In this document: positions 26,549 through 35,334 of the stretch, in pieces
How the letters are laid out: every line of letters begins with the position of its first letter
Position numbering within the stretch: the first letter of the stretch is position 1
DNA from: Vibrio metschnikovii CIP 69.14
GTDB taxonomy: Bacteria > Pseudomonadota > Gammaproteobacteria > Enterobacterales > Vibrionaceae
Assembly (NCBI RefSeq): GCF_000176155.1
Contig: NZ_ACZO01000007.1
Span: 806,001-870,000, forward strand
Direction: 5' to 3'
Length of the DNA: 64,000 bases
Notes under the pieces: generated by a model
Told to the model about the DNA's origin: nothing
Database searches by the model: none
What the model saw: the letters and a program-made list of their open reading frames with translations, nothing else
Made by a program: the position numbers and the translations under genes

Positions 26549-26671
26549 TAACAAACACTTCAAGAGGGACTTCCAACGCGCGGCATTTTCATTATGCGTT
26601 GATTTCGGTGGTTTCAGTGTTGTGCGGAAACTTGGTAGTCGCGTTGTCAGCCCCTTAAGTGGGCGTTATAT
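26549..26671 (+). repeat. attC 34 (class a1)
   Basis: Core GTTATAT at 26665-26671. Confidence 0.95.
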
Positions 26672-27013
26672 TTCTCTTAAATTCAACGTGTTCAAGTTTA
26701 AAAGTTAAGTGGTAATGTGAAAGCTTTGCTGGTTGATGATTTTTTGACAGGTGGCTGTTGGTTTTGTCAATTATATCAATGACTAACGAACATTATTGTT
26801 TTGGCGCATTTAGCTGCTATTTTGATTTGGTTTACATTAATGGTTTGTTTCTCTGAGATTTATCATCAGAATCAATGGGCAGGCTTGAGCCAATTTAAAA
26901 ATTAACTGTTTGTTTTTGTGCCAAAAGTTAGCTCAACTTACGTTAAATAACTGATGTTATTTGCTATTTTTAAAGGTTGCTTGGTGTTTCAGTAGCTGTA
27001 TGGAACTGAAATA
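26666..27013 (+). repeat. Family B gene-free cassette, copy B2
   Basis: About 348 bp beginning TTATATTTCTCTTAAATTC and ending GTAGCTGTATGGAACTGAAA. No conserved reading frame. Confidence 0.85.
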
Positions 27014-27135
27014 TAACAAACAATTCAAGCAGACCCTCAACGCGTGGCATTTTTGTTGTGCGTTGAGTTTGGTGATTACGGCGTTGTGCGGGAAGTTGGT
27101 AGTCGCGTTTCGGGCTACTTAATTGGGCGTTATGC
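27014..27135 (+). repeat. attC 35 (class c)
   Basis: Core GTTATGC at 27129-27135. Every complete family B copy ends in a class c site. Confidence 0.95.
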
Positions 27136-27701
27136 TTTATTGAGCCTCAGCAAAATCAATATATAAATTTTAATGGGAAAACTTAGTCTGATTTAGACGT
27201 TTTTGTATTCTAATTTATTGATATTATGAGTTTATTTTTCTTTTTGGTGGCGATTGAAAGTTGAACGATACTTGTGCTTTTTCGGCAACTTTGCCCTGAT
27301 AAATTGTGTACGCAAAAGGTTCGATTGTCGCTGAAAGGTCTCTTTCTTTGGTGTTGCTTGTTCATTGATTCCACAGGCTATTTCGCTTCAGTATGTTTGG
27401 GATCTCATGAACATCTTACTTGCTGAAAGTGTTTGGTTAGCGCAAGTTTATCGATGTTTGTGCGCTTTTGTCCGGCTCTGCTCTGATAAATTGTGTACGC
27501 AAAAGATTCAACTGTTGCTGAAAGGTCTCTTCCTTTGATGTTGTTTGCTCCTTGATTCCTCAGGCTAATTCGCTTCAACTTGTTTGGGATCTTGTCGGCA
27601 TCAATACTTGCTGAAAGTAGGCAAGTTTATCATTTTGAGTTAAAGTGGCTTTAACCAATAAATGTTGAAAAAGTTCAATTTAATCAATAAGTAATAAAGC
27701 A
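27130..27701 (+). repeat. Family A gene-free cassette, copy A11
   Basis: Two-unit form; adjacent to A12. Confidence 0.85.
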
Positions 27702-27824
27702 TAACAAACGCTTCAAGAGGGACTTCCAACGCGCGGCATTTTTATTGTGCGTTGATTTTGGTGGTTACGGTGTTATGCGGAAACTTGGTAGTAGCGTTGT
27801 CAGCCCCTTAAGCGGGCGTTATGC
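27702..27824 (+). repeat. attC 36 (class a1)
   Basis: Core GTTATGC at 27818-27824. Confidence 0.95.
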
Positions 27825-28391
27825 TTTATTGAACCTCAGCAAAATCAATATATAAATTTTAATGGGAAAACTCAGTCTGATTTAGAAATTTTCCTCCTCT
27901 AATTTATTGATATTATGAGTTTATTGTTCTTTTTTTTGGCGATTGAAAGTTGAACGATGCTTTTGTGTTTTTGTCGGCTTTTGCTCTGATAAATTGTGTA
28001 CGTAAAAGGTTCGATTATCGCTGAAAAGTCTCTTTCTTTGGTGTTACTGGTTCATTGATTCCAATGGCTATTTCGCTTCAGCATGTTTGGGATCGCATGA
28101 ATATCTAACTTGCTGAAAGTGTTTGGTTAGCGCAAGTTTATCGATGATTGTGCGCTTTTGTCCGGCTCTGCTCTGATAAATTGTGTGCGTAAAAGGTTCA
28201 ATTGTCGCTGAACGGTCTCTTTCTTTGGTGTTGTTTGCCCATTGATTCCGCAAGCTAATTCGCTTCAACTTGTTTGGGATCTTATCGGCAACAATACTTG
28301 CTGAAAGTAGGCAAGTTTATCATTTTGAGTTAAAGTGGCTTTAACCAATAAATGTTGAAAAAGTTCAATTTAATCAATAAGTAATAAAGCA
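27819..28391 (+). repeat. Family A gene-free cassette, copy A12
   Basis: Two-unit form; its attC is the one split by the short element at 28505. Confidence 0.85.
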
Positions 28392-28752
28392 TAACAAACG
28401 CTTCAAGAGGGACTTCCAACGCGCGGCATTTTTATTATGCGTTGGTTTTTGTGGTTACGGTGTTATGCGGAAACTTGGTAGTAGCGTTGTCAGCCCCTTA
28501 AGCGCAGGGAAAAATCATGAACATGCCCATGTTTAAAGGGTTTGCAGCATTCTGATAAAGAATTCGAAAGTGAAAAATCCGGATAGATTGAATAGTTTGA
28601 ATCGAGTTGATTTTCATGGTTTATTAAAATCAATGAGTTACAATTTTTGGCTATTTATCTAATAGGCTCGTTGTAAAGTTTTTGACCAGCTTTGAGCCCT
28701 TATGTAGCAAGGATATTCATGATTTTTCCCTGCCCTTAAGCGGGCGTTAGCA
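28392..28752 (+). repeat. attC 37 (class a1), split by a MITE
   Basis: Left part 28392-28504, right part 28743-28752 with core GTTAGCA at 28746. Removing the 228-bp element and one CCCTTAAGCG copy restores a normal a1 site. Confidence 0.93.
28505..28732 (+). mobile_element. MITE-like ISAs1 derivative, 228 bp
   Basis: Left end CAGGGAAAAATCATGAACAT, sharing its first 39 bp with the insertion sequence at 21606. The right end is the complement of CAGGGAAAAATCATGAATAT. Flanked by a perfect 10-bp duplication CCCTTAAGCG (28495-28504, 28733-28742). The interior has no transposase fragment I recognise. It was probably moved in trans by the transposase at 21781. Confidence 0.92.
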
Positions 28753-28846
28753 AACTATCGTTACCACAGTTTGTACAAATGAGTTAATCAAATTCAGAAA
28801 AAGTAGGTAGCAAAGGGATTATGTTATTTTTTAAGGAGAAAAATTC

Positions 28847-29341
28847 ATGGCATTTATATTTATATGCTCGATTTGTAAGAAAGAGACTTCAGAGAAGGTG
28901 GAAGCCTGTCCTAACTGTGGAGCAAATATATGGGAGGCTGGGACGATAAAAACTACGTTTAATAATGAGAAAGTCAAAAATCGTAAAGGCGGCTGGATTA
29001 TAGCCATTATGATAATTTTATGCATCATATGGTTGCTTCCCATCAATGACTCCTCCCCAGATCGAATAAAAAATACGTCAAAAGATTCACATTCTTCAGT
29101 TGAGGCCGCTCATATTTGTCAGCAATTCGTACGTGAACGACTGCTCTCCCCAAGAACTGCTAATTTTCCTTCTCTTGTGGCTACTAGTCGTCATACAACT
29201 GACCTAGAGGGTGGAAGATATCGAATAAGTTCGTATGTCGATGCTCAGAATGCCTTTGGTGCAGAGGTCCGCACTCAGTTCATTTGTACCGTTAAATATG
29301 AGGGTGAATGGAATTGGCGACTTGAAAACCTGGATATGTGA
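28847..29341 (+). CDS. Zinc-ribbon membrane protein, 164 aa
   Basis: ATG after TTAAGGAGAAAAATTC. N-terminal zinc ribbon FICSICKKET ... CPNCGANIW (two CxxC, residues about 7-24), one membrane helix at about 49-65 (GGWIIAIMIILCIIWLLP), then a domain beginning AHICQQFVRERLLSPRTANFP with conserved-looking aromatic strands (YRISSYVDAQNAFG, TVKYEGEWNWRLENL). Proteins with this C-terminal region are found as small lipoprotein-like or membrane-bound domains; I cannot give a function. Confidence 0.75.
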   Translation: MAFIFICSICKKETSEKVEACPNCGANIWEAGTIKTTFNNEKVKNRKGGWIIAIMIILCIIWLLPINDSSPDRIKNTSKDSHSSVEAAHICQQFVRERLLSPRTANFPSLVATSRHTTDLEGGRYRISSYVDAQNAFGAEVRTQFICTVKYEGEWNWRLENLDM

Positions 29342-29411
29342 ATGCTGCTAGTAATATGGCTGCACTGTTTAGAAAAACTCAGAAATTTAATCGATGCACC
29401 TCATATTTTGC

Positions 29412-29533
29412 TAACAAACAATTCAAGCAGACCCTCAACGCGTGGCACTTTTGGTTTGCGTTGAGTTTAGTGATTACGGTGTTGTGCGGGAAGTTGGTAG
29501 TTGCGTTTCGGGCTACTTAATTGGGCGTTATGT
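29412..29533 (+). repeat. attC 38 (class c)
   Basis: Core GTTATGT at 29527-29533. Lies 70 bp after the preceding stop codon; the gap has nothing notable. Confidence 0.95.
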
Positions 29534-30101
29534 TTTATTGAGCCTCAGCAAGATCAATTCACAAGTTTTAATGGAAAAATCTGGTCTGATTTAAGAGGCT
29601 ATCTGTTCTAATTTGTTGATATTATGAGTTTATTGTTCTTTTTGGTGGCGATTGAAAGTTGAACGAGGCTTCTGTTTTTTTCGGCCAACTCTGCTCTGAT
29701 AAATTGTGTACGCAAAAAATTAAACTGTCACTGAAAGGTCTTTTTCTTTGGTGTTGTTTGCTCATTGATTCCACAGGCTATTTCGCCTCAGCATGTTTGG
29801 GATCTCATGGACACATCGTTTGCTGACAGTGTTTTGTTAGCGCAAGTTTATCGATGATTTTGTGCTTTTTTCCGGCTCCGCCCTGATAAATTTTGTTCGT
29901 AAAAGATTCAATTGTCGCTAAAAGGTCTCTTCCTTTGGTGTTATTGACCCCTTGATTCCGTAGGCTAATTCGCTTTAACTTGTTTGGGATCTTATCGACA
30001 ACAATGATTGCTGAAAGTAGGCAAGTTTATCATTTTGAGTTAAAGTTTCTTGAACCAATAAATGTTGGAAAAGTTCAATTTAATCAATAAGTAATAAAAC
30101 A
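29528..30101 (+). repeat. Family A gene-free cassette, copy A13
   Basis: Two-unit form of the GAGCCTCAGCAAGATC sublineage, shared with A2, A16, A20 and A21. Confidence 0.85.
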
Positions 30102-30224
30102 TAACAAACACTTCAAGAGGGACTTCCAACGCACAGCATTTTCATTATGCGTTGATTTCGGTGGTTTCAGTGTTGTGCGGAAAGTTGGTAGTCGCGTTGT
30201 CAGCCCCTTAAGTGGGCGTTAACT
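30102..30224 (+). repeat. attC 39 (class a1)
   Basis: Core GTTAACT at 30218-30224, the CRISPR cassette junction. Confidence 0.95.
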
Positions 30225-30368
30225 GGCAATGAAATTACCCATCTTTTTTCGTTGAATTTTAAGTTATTGATTTATATTAATAATAAATCGAGTGAAAAAT
30301 AAAAGGTTATTTTGAGAAATTTGATGTAATTACTATTATTAACAATAGGTTACTGCTAAAGTTTCATA
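30225..30368 (+). promoter_or_regulatory. CRISPR leader 2
   Basis: 144 bp, differing from leader 1 at a handful of positions (for example GGCAATGAAATTACCC against GGCAATAAAATTACCC). Confidence 0.8.
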
Positions 30369-30697
30369 GTTCACTGCCGCACAGGCAGCTTAGAAAGAGA
30401 ACGTATTGAATAAAACGTCTTACACATTGTTCACTGCCGCACAGGCAGCTTAGAAATCACGGCGTCCCATACATGAGCCGGAGAATGTGTTCACTGCCGC
30501 ACAGGCAGCTTAGAAATAACCCGTTAAACTTTTTTGCAATGTTCGCCCGTTCACTGCCGCACAGGCAGCTTAGAAAAGCGTGCATTTGCCGCATCAAGCT
30601 CCTGCTCTGTTCACTGCCGCACAGGCAGCTTAGAAATTGGTCAGTTGCATCGTTTGTATGCCGATCATGTTCACTGCCGCACAGGCAGCTTAAGAAA
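30369..30697 (+). CRISPR. Orphan type I-F CRISPR array 2, 6 repeats / 5 spacers
   Basis: Repeats start at 30369, 30429, 30489, 30549, 30609 and 30669 with a 60-bp period and 32-bp spacers. The repeat is GTTCACTGCCGCACAGGCAG plus CTTAGAAA. The last copy has an inserted A (CTTAAGAAA), the same end form as array 3. None of the five spacers resembles those of arrays 1 or 3 by eye. Spacer 4 (30577-30608) read on the minus strand is open and protein-like (QELDAANA), as expected of a phage coding target. Same cassette framework as array 1: leader left, shared 3' flank, class b attC. Confidence 0.97.
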
Positions 30698-30728
30698 TTG
30701 GTAATTTTGGCATTTGGGATCGGCCAGT

Positions 30729-30852
30729 TAACAAAGCGTTAAAGAGGGATTCGCAACGCGTAGCATTTTCGTTATGCATTGATTTTATTAGTTTTTAGTG
30801 TAATGCAGTTAGTTGGTAGTCGCGTTGCTCACCCCTTAACGCGGCGTTAAGC
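30729..30852 (+). repeat. attC 40 (class b)
   Basis: Core GTTAAGC at 30846-30852. Confidence 0.95.
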
Positions 30853-30855
30853 AGC

Positions 30856-30885
30856 AGCTTGTAAACAATAACTTGTATACAAGCT
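30856..30885. other. Inverted repeat after the minus-strand pair
   Basis: AGCTTGTA and TACAAGCT arms with a 14-base loop; inside lies the perfect palindrome CTTGTATACAAG (30872-30883). It sits just past the stop of the minus-strand operon. It lacks a T-run, so a terminator role is uncertain; a protein-binding site is equally possible. Confidence 0.5.
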
Positions 30886-30899
30886 ACTGAGAGTACATA

Positions 30900-31769
30900 T
30901 CAAGCAACTTGGATGTTACACCACTCGGCAATTTCATCCGCTAATGAATCTATCTTTACATGCGAGCCAACGTGAAAGTTATGTGGTTTTAAGAGCCAGA
31001 TAAACTTGTCTAATTCGTTCTCGATTTCAATCTGTGCATCTCTTTTCAATGAGTCGTCAGGCAGCATTAAGAACACGGCATTCGCTTTGGTTTTTAGGTG
31101 ATTAGATGCGATATCTATGTCTCTATATCCATCAAACAAATTGCACTTTACTCGTTGGACATCTGAATAGGCAGTAGATACAAGAGTAGCTACACCATTT
31201 GTTTTCTTATAAGGCAAAAACAGATTATGTATTACGTTTCCTTCACTAACCGTTTGATAAGGGTTCTCTGGCACGTGGAGTGAATATGCTACATCCAAAT
31301 TCGCTTTAAGTTTTTCTTTTAAGCTATTGTAAACATGATCTCTTGAAGTAGACGAAAATCTATTGGTGGCTGCTTTTCGTACTTTTTTACCCAGTGGAAT
31401 AGTGTTCTTATACAAATTATTCAGTACTTCGGCAACGTCTCTCCCTTGAGCAAAACCAATTCGTTTTAACGTTATTTGTGGTGTCAGGTTCTGTGTGTCG
31501 TTTAGCTCTTTTTTAAAGACTAATTCTCGTGCAATGTTGCATGCTAGCTCGAGCTGAAATTGCATTTCTTTGCCGTAAAAACAATTAATACGCTCGTAGT
31601 AGTCAAGCATTTGTAAGCTGAACTCACCAGATTGCTCTTTGAAGCCTACACCAATGTTCAGTGTCTCACCCGTTGATATATCGGGAGTCCACTGAAACTG
31701 ATACCAGTTACCTGAAACATTTGTAACTCGGGTGGTGGAGTTTAAAATATCGTTTAACGTATCCATCAT
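30900..31769 (-). CDS. Partner protein of HipA-like kinase (DUF3037-like N-terminus)
   Basis: 289 residues; the ATG at 31769 directly abuts the stop of the kinase gene, so the two are translationally coupled (a second ATG three bases on is possible). The start NWYQFQWTPDISTGETLNIGVGF resembles the opening of DUF3037 proteins, which are often paired with HipA-like kinases. The rest is a mixed helical domain without a motif I recognise. It may be the antitoxin, target adaptor or substrate of the kinase; this is inference from pairing. Read against the cassette direction. Confidence 0.65.
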   Translation of the reverse strand: MMDTLNDILNSTTRVTNVSGNWYQFQWTPDISTGETLNIGVGFKEQSGEFSLQMLDYYERINCFYGKEMQFQLELACNIARELVFKKELNDTQNLTPQITLKRIGFAQGRDVAEVLNNLYKNTIPLGKKVRKAATNRFSSTSRDHVYNSLKEKLKANLDVAYSLHVPENPYQTVSEGNVIHNLFLPYKKTNGVATLVSTAYSDVQRVKCNLFDGYRDIDIASNHLKTKANAVFLMLPDDSLKRDAQIEIENELDKFIWLLKPHNFHVGSHVKIDSLADEIAEWCNIQVA

Positions 31770-32576
31770 TTATGCCAACATTCTCAAGCTTTCGCAAACG
31801 CGTTCATTACCTAAAGTCGCCCTTGTTTCAATAAATGTTTCGAGGGCAGCGCGTCTTTCAGGATCTTTACTAAGTAAAACGTCCCACCAATAACATAACT
31901 CCTGCTTTGTAGCATAGTAGACATCTTCATGAGCATTAGTTGCATGAGCAACCATTGACTTTACAGGTAGAGGAGTACAGTTTAAAGCGTAGAGGTTGTT
32001 CGTTAAAACATTCTTTGCCACGTGGTTCGGGTCCAATTGGTCAGCTTGCCAGTTCAAATTAATAGGCAAGTTGCTGTGGTCAAAAAGATAAATTCGGTTT
32101 TTCCCCGCAACCATAATGTTACCTAAGTGTCGGTCTTCGTTTGCTACCCAATCATCAAATGCAATTGCGTCAGAAACTTTATCCCAGCCAGCAACCAAAT
32201 TCATTAAGGTTTTACATGATTTAATATCGTCGACTTCGTAAAAGCTACCAGGGGTCGCACCATCAAGGCTACTAACAACGAATGCCCAGTTTTCATACTG
32301 GTTTGTATCGTCATCAAATTGTTGTGGAGTCGTACTAATCAATCCTGCATGTTGAGGAACGGGCAATCCACAGTGTTTGGCAATAATATACCCAGTGATT
32401 TCGTTTACTAGAGCTAGCGTACGTGTTTTGCTAAAGCGTTTGATAAACGCTTTAGAACTTTTCCCATCGTTCCACTTTATGCCACAAGAATAGGTTTGAG
32501 CCATCAAACCAGACGTTTGCTGCGCATAAACTGCCGATAGCTGTTCGGATGAAAGCACTTCAATGCATGTATTCAT
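31770..32576 (-). CDS. HipA-like kinase
   Basis: 268 residues, shorter than classical HipA (about 440). FIKRFSKTRTLALVNEITGYIIAKHCGLPVP is the N-lobe region with a candidate ATP-site Lys and Glu. AFDDWVANEDRHLGNIMV is the catalytic loop (Asp, then DRHxxN), and RIYLFDHSNLP the metal-binding Asp. HipA-type kinases phosphorylate proteins such as glutamyl-tRNA synthetase; this short form's target is unknown. The cassette is inverted, so it must have its own promoter in 32577-32687; a TTGACC on the minus strand near 32632 is a possible -35, but no good -10 follows. Toxin or defence role is inferred. Confidence 0.8.
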   Translation of the reverse strand: MNTCIEVLSSEQLSAVYAQQTSGLMAQTYSCGIKWNDGKSSKAFIKRFSKTRTLALVNEITGYIIAKHCGLPVPQHAGLISTTPQQFDDDTNQYENWAFVVSSLDGATPGSFYEVDDIKSCKTLMNLVAGWDKVSDAIAFDDWVANEDRHLGNIMVAGKNRIYLFDHSNLPINLNWQADQLDPNHVAKNVLTNNLYALNCTPLPVKSMVAHATNAHEDVYYATKQELCYWWDVLLSKDPERRAALETFIETRATLGNERVCESLRMLA

Positions 32577-32687
32577 TATGTTGTATGGACTTGAGTTTCA
32601 TATTGCATGTAGTCTAAGCCAATAGTGTATATGGTCAACAAGAGAAATTTGTTTACGTTAGTCAGCGCACGTAAATAGAATGCTGCT

Positions 32688-32810
32688 TAACAAAGCATTT
32701 AAGAGGGACAGCCAACGCGTGGCATTTTTATTATGCGTTGGTTTTGGTGGTTACGGTGTTATGCGGTAAGTTGGTAGTAGCGTTGGCTGCCCCTTAATGC
32801 GGCGTTATGC
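32688..32810 (+). repeat. attC 41 (class a2)
   Basis: Core GTTATGC at 32804-32810; lies upstream of the inverted kinase gene. Confidence 0.95.
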
Positions 32811-33376
32811 TTTATTGAACCTCAGCAAAATCAATATATAAATTTTAATGGGAAAACCTAGCCTGATTTAGAGGTTTTCTATTCTAATTGATGGATATTA
32901 TGAGTTTATTGTTCTTTTTGGTGGATATTGAAAGTTGAACGAGGCTTCTGTTTTTTCGGACAACTTTGCTCTGATAAATTGTGTACGCAAAAGATTCAAC
33001 AGTTGCTGAAAAGTCTCTTTCTTTGGTGTTACTGGTTCATTGATTCCACTGGCTATTTCGCTTCAGCATGTTTGGGATCTCATGAACATCTTGCTTGCTG
33101 ACAGTGTTTGGTTAGCGCAAGTTTATCGATGTTTGTGCGCTTTTTTCCGGCTCAGCTCTGATAAATTGTGTTCGTAAAAGGTTCGATTGTTGCTGAAAGG
33201 TCTCTTCCTTTGGTGTCGTTTGCCCCTTGATTCCGCAGGCTAATTCGCTTCAACTTGTTTGGGATCTTATCGGCAACAATACTTGCTGAAAGTAGGCAAG
33301 TTTATCATTTTGAGTTAAAGTGGCTTTAACCAATAAACGTTGAAAAAGTTCAATTTAATCAATAAGTAATAAAGCA
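32805..33376 (+). repeat. Family A gene-free cassette, copy A14
   Basis: Matches A8 throughout, including attC. Confidence 0.9.
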
Positions 33377-33499
33377 TAACAAACACTTCAAGAGGGACTT
33401 CCAACGCGCAGCATTTTCATTATGCGTTGATTTCGGTGGTTTCCGTGTTGTGCGGAAACTTGGTAGTAGCGTTGTCAGCCCCTTAAGTGGGCGTTAGCA
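33377..33499 (+). repeat. attC 42 (class a1)
   Basis: Core GTTAGCA at 33493-33499. The TTA of the core is the reverse complement of the tetR stop codon. Confidence 0.95.
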
Positions 33500-34045
33500 C
33501 TCAAACGATTCCAGTATTTGAATACATTTTGATGTCACCAAATTTCCATTTCCACCGAGATGTGCGGTAACTATTGCTCCCTCCTTCATAATACAGATAG
33601 CATCGAGTAATGTGTTATCGGTACTTATAAGATGGCGACTAATAATTTCCCGTACTTGTTCTTTGTGGAAGTGACAGAATTGAAATATTTCGCTGTTCAT
33701 GTTGCTAAATTCTGCTGAAGTATTAATGAAAAAGCAGCCTCTAAAATCACCTAACATATTCTCTTTGTGCTCAAACCAACTTGCTAGCGATAAAAATAAA
33801 CGGTGAATGACATCCTGATTTGAGTTAGAACCTGAGAGCTTGTGTTCTAACCACGAAGTAAATATTTCGTGTCGTTTTTGTAAAGATGCAATAATTAAGG
33901 CTTCTTTACTTTCAAAATGAGAATAGAGAGTGCGTTTTGCTACACCAGAAACACTGATTACTTCATTGATTCCAATTGAATTTATTCCATTTTTATAAAA
34001 AAGGTCTAATGCTGTATCTATCAGTAATTGACGTTTTGGATTCAT
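33494..34045 (-). CDS. TetR-family transcriptional repressor
   Basis: 183 residues; ATG at 34045 with GGAGAAATAAA before it. N-terminal HTH: LLIDTALDLFYKNGINSIGINEVISVSGVAKRTLYSHFESKEALI, the canonical TetR pattern (residues about 6-50). The C-terminal ligand domain is helical. Its stop codon TAA is formed by the attC core (33494-33496). Divergent from the membrane gene at 34140 with two matching operators between them, so it most likely represses both. The inducing ligand is unknown. Confidence 0.93.
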   Translation of the reverse strand: MNPKRQLLIDTALDLFYKNGINSIGINEVISVSGVAKRTLYSHFESKEALIIASLQKRHEIFTSWLEHKLSGSNSNQDVIHRLFLSLASWFEHKENMLGDFRGCFFINTSAEFSNMNSEIFQFCHFHKEQVREIISRHLISTDNTLLDAICIMKEGAIVTAHLGGNGNLVTSKCIQILESFEC

Positions 34046-34068
34046 TTTATTTCTCCTTTAAATAGATA

Positions 34069-34096
34069 TTGACATGTGTAGACCGAATTGTCTACT
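34069..34096 (+). promoter_or_regulatory. Promoter for the HPP gene
   Basis: -35 TTGACA (34069-34074), 16-bp spacer, -10 TCTACT (34091-34096). It overlaps the first TetR operator, so binding would block polymerase. Confidence 0.65.
34078..34095. promoter_or_regulatory. TetR operator 1
   Basis: GTAGACCGAATTGTCTAC: 6-bp inverted arms GTAGAC/GTCTAC around a 6-bp centre, typical of TetR sites. Confidence 0.8.
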
Positions 34097-34104
34097 CTGC
34101 TTGT

Positions 34105-34122
34105 GTAGACAGATTGGTCTAC
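34105..34122. promoter_or_regulatory. TetR operator 2
   Basis: GTAGACAGATTGGTCTAC: the same arms, 27 bp after operator 1. Both are preceded by TGT. Confidence 0.8.
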
Positions 34123-34139
34123 TTTCTTGGAGTGTATTT

Positions 34140-34610
34140 ATGAATAGTATGGTCATGTCGATTTTTGCAGGTGTCGGGGCTTTTTTAGCCATAGGGTTAC
34201 TCTCTTTTCTAGATTCAACATTGAATGAAGTTGCCTTATTAATGGCTCCTTTTGGTGCTACAGCGGTACTTGTGTTTGGGGTGCCAAGTAGCCCTCTTGC
34301 TCAGCCTAAAAATGTTATTTTTGGACACTTAATTACAGCTTTTGTTGGGGTGTTTTTTACGCAGTATATTGGTGTATCACCAGTTACATTGGCGCTAGCA
34401 ACGGGAATAGCGGTGAGTGCAATGTTAATGACAAAAACGACACATCCCCCAGCAGGAGCAAATCCGTTGTTAATCATGCTATCGGGACAAAGTTGGGGTT
34501 TTCTAATTACGCCAGTTTTATTAGGTGCAATTTTGATTGTATTAGCAGGTAAAAGTATGCAAATGTTGGTAGTTAAGTGGGAAACAGTTAAAGTGCTAAC
34601 AAGGCGTTAA
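34140..34610 (+). CDS. HPP family membrane protein
   Basis: 156 residues from the ATG at 34140 (CTTGGAGTGTATTT upstream). Four or five membrane helices. Family signatures are APFGATAVLVFGVP, LAQPKNVIFGH and the name-giving THPPAGANPLL (about residues 100-110). HPP proteins are integral membrane proteins; a plant member is linked to nitrite transport, but bacterial substrates are unknown. The coding region runs 11 bases into the attC and ends at the TAA in GCGTTAA. Divergent tetR and shared operators suggest ligand-induced expression, as for a small transporter. Confidence 0.88.
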   Translation: MNSMVMSIFAGVGAFLAIGLLSFLDSTLNEVALLMAPFGATAVLVFGVPSSPLAQPKNVIFGHLITAFVGVFFTQYIGVSPVTLALATGIAVSAMLMTKTTHPPAGANPLLIMLSGQSWGFLITPVLLGAILIVLAGKSMQMLVVKWETVKVLTRR

Positions 34611-34720
34611 AGAGGGATTCGCAACGCGCGGAATTTTCGTTATGCATTGATTTTATTGGTTTTTAGTGCAATGCGGTTAGTTGGTCGTTGCGTTGCTCAC
34701 CCCTTAACGCGGCGTTAGCT
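34597..34720 (+). repeat. attC 43 (class b)
   Basis: Core GTTAGCT at 34714-34720; its first 14 bases are coding. Confidence 0.95.
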
Positions 34721-34745
34721 TACATATCATATTCAGAGAACGAAA

Positions 34746-35213
34746 ATGGAAATTAGAGAAGCTCAAGCATCAGATATAGACTCACTTTTGCGTCTAAATT
34801 ATCAAATAGGAATAATGCATTTTGAAAATGCTCCGGAAGCATTTGTTGAACCGTCTTTCGAAGAAAAAGAGTTTCTTCTTAGTGCCTTAAATGATCAATC
34901 AAGGCTATTTCTTGTAGCGGAAGTTTCCGGTGCTGTAGTTGGGTTTATTACTGCCACTATTAGTAAAAATGAAGTAGTTCCATTTCTAGTTAAAATACCG
35001 ATTTGTCGTGTTGGCACGATTGTAGTCGATGAAAGTGTCCGAGTTTCCGGTATTGGGACACAACTAATGGCTAAATGTAGCGATTGGGCTAAATCTCAAG
35101 GTGCAGAGCAAATAAAGCTTGAGGTCATGGCATTCAATGGTCATGCACAAAAATTTTATACAAAACTTGGTTTTGCAGAGCAATCAAAGACTCTGTGGAA
35201 AACTGTAAGCTAA
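34746..35213 (+). CDS. GNAT family N-acetyltransferase
   Basis: 155 residues. N-terminus IREAQASDIDSLLRLNYQ, motif A TIVVDESVRVSGIGTQLM (acetyl-CoA loop R.SGIG), then KLEVMAFNGHAQKFYTKLGF with the AxxFYxxxGF motif B. Full GNAT domain, no extra domain. Acetylates an unknown amine. ATG after CAGAGAACGAAA. The stop is the attC TAA. Confidence 0.88.
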   Translation: MEIREAQASDIDSLLRLNYQIGIMHFENAPEAFVEPSFEEKEFLLSALNDQSRLFLVAEVSGAVVGFITATISKNEVVPFLVKIPICRVGTIVVDESVRVSGIGTQLMAKCSDWAKSQGAEQIKLEVMAFNGHAQKFYTKLGFAEQSKTLWKTVS

Positions 35214-35334
35214 CAAACGGTTCAAGAGGGACAGCCAACGCGCGGCATTTTTATTATGCGTTGGTTTTTTGTGGTTACGGTGTTATGCGGAAGCTTGGTA
35301 ATGGCGTTGGCTGCCCCTTAACCGGGCGTTATGC
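35211..35334 (+). repeat. attC 44 (class a2)
   Basis: Core GTTATGC at 35328-35334. Confidence 0.95.
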
